Source: Terriglobus saanensis SP1PR4 (GTDB taxonomy: Bacteria > Acidobacteriota > Terriglobia > Terriglobales > Acidobacteriaceae). Taken from it: a stretch of DNA of 64,000 bases. Made by a program: the position numbers and the translations under genes. Location of the stretch: the NCBI RefSeq assembly GCF_000179915.2, contig NC_014963.1, forward strand, positions 2,480,001-2,544,000, read 5' to 3'. The notes beneath the pieces are model-generated. The model was not told the DNA's origin and searched no databases. It saw only the letters and a list, made by a program, of their open reading frames with translations. Positions within the stretch are counted from its first letter, which is position 1; every line of letters starts with the position of its first letter. This document shows, piece after piece, positions 56,951 to 64,000 of this stretch.

Positions 56951-57657
56951 CAGGGAACGAACTTATACCCCGCACCGTAGACCGTTCGCAGATAGCGTGG
57001 CTCCGCAGACTCTGGCTCCAGCTTCTGTCTCAACTTCAGGATCTGGTTATCGACCGTTCGCGTGGTGGGGTAGGAGTTATAGCCCCAAACCTCGTTCAAC
57101 AGGACGTCCCTGCTCAAAACCCTCTCTGCATGCTCCACAAAGTACTTCAGCAACTTGAACTCGTGGGCTGTCAGCGTAATGGAAACCCCTCCCCGGCGCG
57201 CTGTCATCTTGGAGAAATCGATCTCGCAATCTCCGAAGCTATAAGTAGTGATCGCGGACGTTTTTTGCCGACGTCGCATAGCAGCCTGCACACGTGCCAT
57301 CAGCTCCCTCGGGCTGAACGGCTTCGTCACGTAGTCATCCGCTCCCAACTCCAACAGAAGAACCTTGTCCGCAACGTCGGTGATGGCGCTCACGACAATC
57401 ACTGGCATATCTTCCTGCTCGGACTTGATCGTCTTGCAGACGTCGCGACCAAAGATATTGGGCAGGACCAGATCCAGAACGACTGCGGAGTATCTCCCTG
57501 CGCGAAACGCATCCAGACCGGATTGACCATCGCCACAGACTGTGACGTGATAACCCTGCTCACGAAAAACGCGTTGGAGAATTTTCTGCATGCGCGGATC
57601 GTCTTCAACGACAAGAATCTGCGTACGGGAATCTGTTTGTAACTCCGTTACATCCAT
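56950..57657 (-). CDS. OmpR/PhoB-type response regulator
   Basis: 235 residues: receiver with ILVVEDDPRM acidic pair, phospho-Asp in VVLDLVLPNIFG, VVSAITD switch and YVTKPFSPREL; C-terminal winged helix (LTAHEFKLLKYFVEHAERVL, RTVDNQILKLRQKLE, RTVYGAGYKF). I chose ATG 57657, 13 nt after CAGGAG; a TTG at 57669 is the only longer option and is too close to that site. First structural gene of a four-gene operon with its kinase, a porin and a cupredoxin. Confidence 0.94.
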   Translation of the reverse strand: MDVTELQTDSRTQILVVEDDPRMQKILQRVFREQGYHVTVCGDGQSGLDAFRAGRYSAVVLDLVLPNIFGRDVCKTIKSEQEDMPVIVVSAITDVADKVLLLELGADDYVTKPFSPRELMARVQAAMRRRQKTSAITTYSFGDCEIDFSKMTARRGGVSITLTAHEFKLLKYFVEHAERVLSRDVLLNEVWGYNSYPTTRTVDNQILKLRQKLEPESAEPRYLRTVYGAGYKFVP

Positions 57658-57665
57658 GTCAATTA

Positions 57666-57695
57666 TCAAGCTCCTGCAGATAAAAGTGTCTGCAT
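57666..57695 (-). CDS. Possible nine-codon leader ORF upstream of the response regulator
   Basis: ATG at 57695 with a strong AAAGGAG 8 nt upstream opens a frame MQTLLSAGA that stops at TGA 57666-57668, 8 nt before the regulator ATG. The regulator's own CAGGAG site lies inside this little frame. A leader peptide coupling translation, or a regulatory uORF, would fit; coding is unproven. Confidence 0.35.
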   Translation of the reverse strand: MQTLLSAGA

Positions 57696-58272
57696 ATCAT
57701 TCTCTCCTTTAGAGAAGCGACCACAAAGGCAAGCGAGCTGAAATGACAATTTGGTGACAATCGTCAGGCAAATGTCACCGAATTCCCTTACGGAATCTCT
57801 CTCCAATCGTTGAATCAAAAAAATATTTCTTCCTACAAGCTCAAAATTAGGGAATATTTTGCCGACTGCGGGTACGTCATTCCTAATCGTCTGCGTTTGC
57901 CTTCAGGCCATGATCACAGACAAAGTCCTCTACCGCAAGATCTCGTAGTCTAGCCGTATTGTTTGTCCGTGACATGAAGAGCTCCCATTTGTGTGCTGCA
58001 TCGTGCACATTTGTCTCCAGATCGAGTTACCCGGAAGCAAAGCCATGAGCGATGTCGGACGACGAATCGAAAGACTTCATCAGATGGTTGATAAACCGAT
58101 CTGCACTCTTAAGTGCAGAAGTAATGCTATGTCCTCATTTGGTTGCCTCAAAAGTGTTCCCTGAAAGTTGTAATGCTCTTCACAAAAGTTCCCCCCAGGG
58201 GAACGAGGGGGGATTCTTTTCCAACCTTAAGTAATCGATTATGACCAAAGAAATAACTTCCGGGGTGTCGCA
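57696..58272. other. 577-bp divergent intergenic region
   Basis: Lies between the regulator operon (minus) and the giant NHL/Ig-like gene (plus). AT-rich near 57820-57850 (AAAAAAATATTT), where a minus-strand promoter is likely. A 60-codon plus frame at 58052 has no ribosome-binding site and is not accepted. A competing-hairpin element lies at 58188-58220. No RNA gene recognised. Confidence 0.4.
58188..58220 (+). promoter_or_regulatory. Competing hairpins with T-rich tail before the giant surface gene
   Basis: Hairpin A: GTTCCCC (58188-58194) with GGGGAAC (58198-58204), loop CCA. Hairpin B: TCCCCCC (58190-58196) with GGGGGGA (58207-58213), loop 10 nt, followed by TTCTTTT. They share the C-run, so only one can form. 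Hairpin B resembles a terminator. About 53 nt before the GTG start of the surface gene. Confidence 0.4.
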
Positions 58273-61200
58273 GTGCTTGGTCTGAAAAATCGGTTTAATC
58301 TTTCCTCTTTGTATCGGTTTTCGCCCTTTGGCCATAAGTTTCAGCGGCTTGCACTCTTCGCTTTGGCTGGCGCACTAAGCGCGACCGGATATGGACAGAC
58401 CGTAACTGACTTTGGCGCAGCCATTCCAGTTTCCACGGGAACCACCACGCTGACCGTTCAGGTTCCCTTTCAGACGGGCGGGCAGGCTTCATCCATTCGA
58501 GTCGTTACAGCGGGTCTCGCAGACAAAGACTTCACAACAAGTGACGAGGGAACTTGCGCTACGGGAACCTTCCTTGCGGGACAGAGTTGCTCCATCTCAG
58601 TCACCTTCTCTCCCAAGGCTCCCGGCGAACGCGTTGGCGCGGTCGTTCTTATGAACGGCGGTACGGTTCTCGGAACCCAGTTGCTGCACGGAAGCGGCAA
58701 AGGTTCGGTTGGAGTTTTTCTTCCTGGCACTGTTTCAACGGTGGCCGGTAACTCCAGTTTTAACTATGCTGGCGACGGCGGCGACGCGCGCTCGTCTCCT
58801 ATCTTCATTCCAAGTGGCGTAGTTGTCGATCCCGCCGGAAACATATATCTCAGCGATACCAACAACAACCGCGTCCGCAGGGTGGACGCGGTAACCCATG
58901 TCATCACCACAGTCGCTGGAGATGGCACCACTGGAGTGACCGGAGACGGTGGCCCGGCAGTGAGCGCCCCGGTGAATTACCCCACCGCCCTCGTACTGAA
59001 CGGAGCAGGCGATCTCTATATCGCAGACACAAGGAATAATGCGATCCGCAAATTGACCCTGGCCACGGGTATTCTCAGCACCATTGCCGGTCGGCTGGGC
59101 GTCCCAGGATCTTCGGGTGATGGAGGCTCCGCCACCTTGGCTACGTTGAACGCTCCCGGTGGACTTGCGATGGATGCAGCTGGCTTTCTTTACATTGCGG
59201 ACACTGGTAATGACACGATTCGCAGGATAGACCCTTCGACCGGCATGATTACTCTTTTTGCTGGCATACCGACGGTTGCCGACTTCGCGGGCGATGGTGG
59301 TCCCGCCTCGGCAGGTCGATTCAATAACCCCCTGGGTCTCGCCATCGACTCCGGTGGCAGTCTCTATATTGCAGACCAGGCGAATCATCGCATCCGCATG
59401 ATAACCGCAGGCGGCAGCCTGTCCACAGTAGCCGGTACAGGGGTGCCCAGGTACAATGGCGATGGTGGCCTGGCAGTCGCGGCACAACTCCAGCAGCCAG
59501 CAGCCGTCGCAGTGGACGTAGCAAGAAACCTTTATATCGCCGACTCCAACAACCACCTCGTACGCAAAGTGAGCTCGACCACCGGTCTGATCTCGAGCAT
59601 CGTCGGCATCCCCGGGGCCGCAGCCTACAGTGGGGACAACGGACCGGCGAACGTGGCCAAGATCAATGGACCATATGCCCTTGCACTCGATTCTGCGGGC
59701 GATCTCTACTTTGCCGACCTTCTCAATAACCGCATCCGGAAAGTCAGCAATTCCTATGCGACGCTGCAATATACTCCCATCCGTGTTGGACGCACTTCGG
59801 CACCTCAAAGCCAAACCTTTGAGAATGATGGAAATGACTCGCTCATCTTCACCGCGATTGCTCCGGATGCTGACTCTGCAACAGACCCGGGCACAACCTC
59901 CTGCGCGATCGTTACTCCGCTCGACAAGAATGACACCTGCGTCGTGGGGGCCGAATTCAAGCCCCAGACCGTTGGCGCCGTCGTAACCGCAGAGATTCAG
60001 CTCCAATCGAACGCTTCAAACTCCCCTGGGATCATTCACCTTTCAGGTGAGGCGGACGCTCTTGAACCTACGACGGTCGCCCTCCAGACGAGCGGCTCTC
60101 CTTCGGCCTTGGGTGCCGCTATCACCTTTACAGCGACTGTCAAGATTACGAGTGGTGTAGGTACGTCTCCTGTGGGAACCGTAACTTTCCTGGATGGCAC
60201 TACACAGATCGGCACCGGAACTTTAAACGGTACCGGAGTCACGACCTTCACCACCTCAGCGCTCGCCCTCGGAAGCCACGACATTACGGCCCACTACGGT
60301 GGCGATACCCAGAACGCGCCGAGCACCTCGGCTGTTCTCACCCAGATAGTCAAGCAAGGACCCAGCGTCGTTCTTACCGCGAGTCCGAATCCTTCGCTGG
60401 TAGGAGACAGCGTCCTGTTTTCAGCAAAGGTCACGACCTCCACCATCCAGCCTTCAGGACTCGTCGCCTTCAAGGATGGCGCCACATCCATCGGCAGTGG
60501 AAGCCTGAATGGAAGTGGTGTTGCTACCTTTGCGACGACAGCCCTCGTGGCCGGATCGCACTCGATTACTGCGTCCTATGTCGGCGATGCGAATACTCTC
60601 TCCGGAACTTCCGTCGCCGTCACGCAAGTGGTCAATAAATGGACGACAACGACGACGCTCACTTCATCCGCAACGCCTTCAGATATAGGAACGCCGGTGA
60701 CCTTCACCATTACGGTGACGCCGACCAGCACCACAACCCCCACCGGTTCCGTGACGCTGCAAGACGGGGCGGCCACAATAGCCACCCAGCCTCTTGTAAA
60801 CGGAGTTGCAACATTCACCACCAGCACGCTCACGGTGGGCTCCCATCTCCTGGTCGCCCGCTTTCCCGGAGACGCAACGAACGACGTCAGTGGTTCAAGC
60901 ACGTTCACTCAGGTGGTTCGTCAGATTGCGACCGGCACCGCTCTGACCTCGTCTCCTAATCCCTCCGCAGGCGGCGCGACCGTTCGATTCACGGCCACGG
61001 TGACTGCGGCGACCAACGCCATTGCTGGCGCGATCAACGGCACAGTAACGTTCAAGGAGGGCCCAACAGTCCTCGGAACCGGCACTCTCTCGACGGGCGG
61101 CATCGTTACACTGGACGTCAGCACCCTCACCGTAGGCACACATCAGGTGATTGCGACGTATTCGGGAAACACGAATTACGCGACCAGCAGTTCTTCTACC

Positions 61201-63738
61201 TTGAACCAAGTGGTTCAACTTGCAACGACCACCGTTGCCTTGACTTCCAGCGTGAATCCGTCGATCGCTGGGAGCAGCATTACGCTCACGGCGGTTGCTT
61301 CGGGAACGGGTGGTATTCCTACCGGAGCGATTACCTTCTTCGATGGAACTCTTAATCTCGGCACGATCAACCTCAATGCTTCGGGCCAGGCAAACCTTAC
61401 CCTCTCGAACCTCTCCACAGGCTCACATTCCATTACCGCCTCTTACGCTGGGGATACGAAGGACAACCCCAGTATTTCGTCTCCCCTTATCCAGGTTGTC
61501 AAGCAGGCCACCACTGCGCTCACGTTGACCACCAGCGGAAGCCCCGCCTTCCTCGGCACTCAGGTCACCTTCATCGCTACATTGAGCAGTAATGGAACCA
61601 TTCCCGCCGGCCAGATCGTGCTCACGGAAGGTGCAACCGTTCTCGGAACAACCACCATGAGCGCAACCGGCGTCGCACGCTTCATGCTGAATACGCTGAC
61701 TGCGGGATCGCACAACCTAGTGGCTTCATACGCAGGGGACGTCGATCACACCGCGAGCAACTCGGCAGTTCTGATCCAGGTCATGCAGGCTGCCACCTCC
61801 TCCGCTGCAATCTCCTCCAGCCAGAACCCGTCTACCTTTGGTGATTCGATCTCCTTTACTGCGATCATTAGCGGCACAGGAACACAGACCACAGGCAATG
61901 CCGTCTTCCTCGATGGTGGCGCAACGATAGCAACTGTTCCACTCAATGGATCTGGTATCGCGGTCTTCACCACCTCGACGCTCGCCATCGGTTCGCACAC
62001 GATCTCGGTCAACTACGCAGGCGATGCGACGCATTCGGGAGCAGCGCCCGCGTCCTTGATTCAACATGTCCTCCAGGCAACGAGCACTGCGGTTGTTTCC
62101 AGTCAGAATCCGGCTCTTGTGGGAGCAACGGTACGCTTCACCGCAACGGTGACCGGCGTGAGCGGAACGGTGCCGACGGGGACAGTAACGTTCACAGATG
62201 GTGCAACGACTCTTGGCAGCGCAGCTCTGAATGCTGCGGGTATCACCGTCCTGGATGTCTCTACCCTGGGTGCCGGGACGCATCTCATCGCGGCGACTTA
62301 TTCTGGCGACGCGAATGACAAGGTCAGCACCTCTCCCGCACTTTCGCAGGCCATCAACACCGCCGACACCACCGTAACCATCAGTTCGAGCGCGAATCCA
62401 TCCGTCGTCGGCACACCCGTAACCTTCACCGCTCTGATCGTAAGTACCGGTAAGTCTGCGAACGGCCCCGTAAGCTTCCTCGACGGCTCGACTGTTCTCG
62501 GCAACGTGACCGCCGTGAATGGAAAAGCTACCTTCACAACGAGCGCGCTTATCGCCGGTCAGCACGCCATCATCGCCCGCTACGGCGGAGATAGCGGAAC
62601 CCAGGTAAGCACCTCCAACGTGTTGCTGCAGGTCGAACAACAGACCACCACCGCCTCGCTCAGTTCCGATACAAACCCGGCACTTACCCTGCAGGCCATC
62701 ACTCTGACTGCCACCGTGGCTGGCGGAGCGAATGCTACCGGTGTCATCACCTTCAGAGACGGTACGGCGATCATCGGCAGTGTTGCACTGAATAACGCAG
62801 GAACTGCATCTCTCGTCCTTCCCTCTTTGAGCGCGGGCACACACAGTCTCTCCGCGAGCTACGGTGGAGACAACTACAACCTGCCCTCAACAACGAATGG
62901 CGTCTCTGAAGTCGTGCAGCTGCGCTCCACGACGATTTCCACGACCGCATCGTCCAGTAGTTATCTCGCAGGCCAGCAGGTAACGCTCGTCGGTGTTGTC
63001 CACTGGACCGGACCTGTTACACCAACCGGCACGGTCACCTTTACCTCTGGCGGCGCAACGCTTGGCACAGTGCAGGTTTCGACCGCTGGAGCAGCAACGC
63101 TGATCTTCTTCCCTCAGAATGGTTCCTACAACATTGTGGCGACCTACAACGGTGATTCGGTCTACTCACCCTCCACCGCGGCGTCCTACACGATCACCGC
63201 TGGCGCTTCTACTACCTTCAGCATCACGGCGAATCCTACAACGATCTCTGTTACGAGCGGAGATCACGTTGGAGTCGACGTCACGATTGTGGCTTCGAAG
63301 AGCTTTACGGACACACTCGCTTTCGGTTGCCTGGACATGCCGCTCGATGCGACCTGCACCTTCGACAAAACCAGCATGGATGTCACAGGCGGAGGGACAA
63401 ATACGATTCACCTCGTATTTGACACCGGCAACCCACTCGGTGCCGGGGCAACGGCGAAGTTGACTCAAAGACACGTATCGCGTGTCGCGGAAGCCGGTAT
63501 GCTTCTTCCCTTCGCTGCACTTCTGGGGTTCCTTCTCTTCACTTCGCGCAGACGTCGTAGCTTACCGGCTCTTCTCTCTCTCGCCGTTCTCATCCTCGCA
63601 GGACTTGGTGTAACGGGATGCGCCAACAAACTGCAGATGAGCACCACACCCGCAGGAACATATACGGTTCGTATCATGGCCTCAGGTCTCCATACCACTG
63701 CCAGCCAGATCGCCGATCTGTCCGTAACGGTGCGCTAA
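58273..63738 (+). CDS. Giant surface protein: NHL propeller plus 11 Ig-like repeats
   Basis: 1821 residues. Signal peptide (LALFALAGALSATGYG), ASH/HYDIN-like beta domain (about 40-140, SFSPKAPGE-type ending), six NHL repeats (about 145-500, GDLYIADTRNNAIRK type), a second ASH-like domain (about 500-595), eleven bacterial Ig-like repeats of about 95 residues (597-1645), a further beta domain, and a C-terminus with two hydrophobic stretches split by RRRR (LLPFAALLGFLLF, 1742; LAVLILAGLGVTGC, 1764), which probably retain it in the membrane. Adhesion or surface display is likely. GTG start at 58273; weak GGGGTG upstream. Confidence 0.88.
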   Translation: MLGLKNRFNLSSLYRFSPFGHKFQRLALFALAGALSATGYGQTVTDFGAAIPVSTGTTTLTVQVPFQTGGQASSIRVVTAGLADKDFTTSDEGTCATGTFLAGQSCSISVTFSPKAPGERVGAVVLMNGGTVLGTQLLHGSGKGSVGVFLPGTVSTVAGNSSFNYAGDGGDARSSPIFIPSGVVVDPAGNIYLSDTNNNRVRRVDAVTHVITTVAGDGTTGVTGDGGPAVSAPVNYPTALVLNGAGDLYIADTRNNAIRKLTLATGILSTIAGRLGVPGSSGDGGSATLATLNAPGGLAMDAAGFLYIADTGNDTIRRIDPSTGMITLFAGIPTVADFAGDGGPASAGRFNNPLGLAIDSGGSLYIADQANHRIRMITAGGSLSTVAGTGVPRYNGDGGLAVAAQLQQPAAVAVDVARNLYIADSNNHLVRKVSSTTGLISSIVGIPGAAAYSGDNGPANVAKINGPYALALDSAGDLYFADLLNNRIRKVSNSYATLQYTPIRVGRTSAPQSQTFENDGNDSLIFTAIAPDADSATDPGTTSCAIVTPLDKNDTCVVGAEFKPQTVGAVVTAEIQLQSNASNSPGIIHLSGEADALEPTTVALQTSGSPSALGAAITFTATVKITSGVGTSPVGTVTFLDGTTQIGTGTLNGTGVTTFTTSALALGSHDITAHYGGDTQNAPSTSAVLTQIVKQGPSVVLTASPNPSLVGDSVLFSAKVTTSTIQPSGLVAFKDGATSIGSGSLNGSGVATFATTALVAGSHSITASYVGDANTLSGTSVAVTQVVNKWTTTTTLTSSATPSDIGTPVTFTITVTPTSTTTPTGSVTLQDGAATIATQPLVNGVATFTTSTLTVGSHLLVARFPGDATNDVSGSSTFTQVVRQIATGTALTSSPNPSAGGATVRFTATVTAATNAIAGAINGTVTFKEGPTVLGTGTLSTGGIVTLDVSTLTVGTHQVIATYSGNTNYATSSSSTLNQVVQLATTTVALTSSVNPSIAGSSITLTAVASGTGGIPTGAITFFDGTLNLGTINLNASGQANLTLSNLSTGSHSITASYAGDTKDNPSISSPLIQVVKQATTALTLTTSGSPAFLGTQVTFIATLSSNGTIPAGQIVLTEGATVLGTTTMSATGVARFMLNTLTAGSHNLVASYAGDVDHTASNSAVLIQVMQAATSSAAISSSQNPSTFGDSISFTAIISGTGTQTTGNAVFLDGGATIATVPLNGSGIAVFTTSTLAIGSHTISVNYAGDATHSGAAPASLIQHVLQATSTAVVSSQNPALVGATVRFTATVTGVSGTVPTGTVTFTDGATTLGSAALNAAGITVLDVSTLGAGTHLIAATYSGDANDKVSTSPALSQAINTADTTVTISSSANPSVVGTPVTFTALIVSTGKSANGPVSFLDGSTVLGNVTAVNGKATFTTSALIAGQHAIIARYGGDSGTQVSTSNVLLQVEQQTTTASLSSDTNPALTLQAITLTATVAGGANATGVITFRDGTAIIGSVALNNAGTASLVLPSLSAGTHSLSASYGGDNYNLPSTTNGVSEVVQLRSTTISTTASSSSYLAGQQVTLVGVVHWTGPVTPTGTVTFTSGGATLGTVQVSTAGAATLIFFPQNGSYNIVATYNGDSVYSPSTAASYTITAGASTTFSITANPTTISVTSGDHVGVDVTIVASKSFTDTLAFGCLDMPLDATCTFDKTSMDVTGGGTNTIHLVFDTGNPLGAGATAKLTQRHVSRVAEAGMLLPFAALLGFLLFTSRRRRSLPALLSLAVLILAGLGVTGCANKLQMSTTPAGTYTVRIMASGLHTTASQIADLSVTVR
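60065..63205 (+). repeat. Eleven tandem Ig-like-coding repeats
   Basis: Eleven units of about 285 bp, each encoding an Ig-like (Big_3_5-type) domain with the pattern NPSxxG, TPTGxVTFxDG, GSHxITAxYxGD and a terminal QVV(K/Q). Units differ from one another by more than half of residues, so they are old; DNA copies are not near-identical. Confidence 0.85.
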
Positions 63739-63761
63739 ACGTGCAAGATCAAGGAACAAAC

Positions 63762-64000
63762 TTGAAGACCCTTCTCTGCAATCTCTTACTTCTACTCTGC
63801 GGAAGCCGCCTGTTCGCTCAGGCGGCTCCCGCAGGCGTAGGACCCGGCACTTCTGTCAGCATCGGTGGAGGCGTCGCCCTGTACAAGCTGCAGTATGGCG
63901 AACGATGGCTCGGGGGAGCCCAGGGATGGGTAGATGCAAACCCCTATTGGTGGCTTGGCGTTGAAGGTGAGGCCCGTTGGCTGCGCTATCACCAGGACGA
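63762..64000 (+). CDS. Predicted outer-membrane beta-barrel protein (partial, 3' end off the window)
   Basis: 79 codons visible. A signal peptide (MKTLLCNLLLLLCGSRLFAQA) is followed by alternating beta-strand sequence (SVSIGGGVALYKLQYG; WWLGVEGEARWLRYHQ) like small outer-membrane barrel proteins. TTG start at 63762 with AAGGA 6 nt upstream; GTG 63741 is an in-frame alternative. It starts 24 bp after the giant surface gene, so the two are probably cotranscribed. No specific family can be assigned from the fragment. Confidence 0.7.
   Translation, partial: MKTLLCNLLLLLCGSRLFAQAAPAGVGPGTSVSIGGGVALYKLQYGERWLGGAQGWVDANPYWWLGVEGEARWLRYHQD

Noticed and set aside
58052-58234. 60-codon plus frame before the surface protein
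   Set aside because: No ribosome-binding site, overlaps the competing-hairpin element and has no similarity.
58735-60006. 423-codon minus frame
   Set aside because: Antisense shadow of the NHL repeats; long because of codon bias in the repeats.
61726-62844. 372-codon minus frame
   Set aside because: Antisense shadow of the Ig-like repeats.

Overview
The window looks like a chromosomal segment of a Terriglobia-type Acidobacteriota (Terriglobus/Granulicella/Edaphobacter kind). This is inferred from GC content by eye (high fifties), a methionine synthase split into two genes, very large NHL/Ig-like and PQQ-propeller surface proteins, propeller-sensor kinases, and polar two-gene overlaps throughout. 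No rRNA, tRNA, CRISPR array, phage or intact insertion sequence was found.

Layout. 1-3.7 kb: class I ribonucleotide reductase nrdA-nrdB on the minus strand (nrdB cut by the window edge), with candidate NrdR boxes and a long leader. 4-9.1 kb: a PoxB-like ThDP enzyme and GmhA on the plus strand, then rmlC-rmlB-rmlA (dTDP-rhamnose) on the minus strand; a dispersed palindromic element flanks gmhA. 9.2-18.5 kb (plus): polysaccharide deacetylase, DUF4015 putative glycosidase, DedA-rhodanese fusion, GlgX, GT1 glycosyltransferase and Tex. 18.5-19.6 kb: an AT-richer stretch without a convincing gene. 19.6-30 kb: ECF sigma/anti-sigma pair (the anti-sigma carries a CxxCH motif), then an overlapping three-gene signalling operon (CHASE3-like/multi-PAS kinase, Rcp1-like receiver, receiver-PAS-GGDEF-EAL) facing a convergent paralogous GGDEF-EAL protein. 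30.4-30.8 kb: a decayed L-lactate permease. 31-34.9 kb: B12-dependent methionine synthase as two overlapping genes. 34.9-40.5 kb: a NarL-type regulator and its probable propeller kinase, separated by an inverted DUF4126 gene; a GH16-like lipoprotein overlaps the kinase start. 41.7-44.8 kb: a complete pqqABCDE operon, including the 28-codon pqqA. 44.8-52.5 kb: a WD40 protein and a 1935-residue secreted modular protein (PQQ-like propeller, FN3, LamG, dockerin, discoidin, malectin). 52.9-57.7 kb: a tightly overlapping operon of OmpR-type regulator, histidine kinase, outer-membrane porin and blue-copper (cupredoxin) protein, preceded by a possible nine-codon leader ORF. 58.3-64 kb: an 1821-residue NHL plus 11x Ig-like surface protein and the start of a predicted beta-barrel protein.

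How it fits together. The window mixes housekeeping (dNTP and methionine synthesis, glycogen), envelope polysaccharide precursor synthesis, dense signal transduction and large secreted beta-rich proteins. The least explained units are the regulator-kinase-porin-cupredoxin operon, the multi-PAS kinase whose repeats are almost identical in protein but heavily recoded in DNA, the CxxCH anti-sigma factor, and the modular dockerin/malectin protein beside the PQQ genes.
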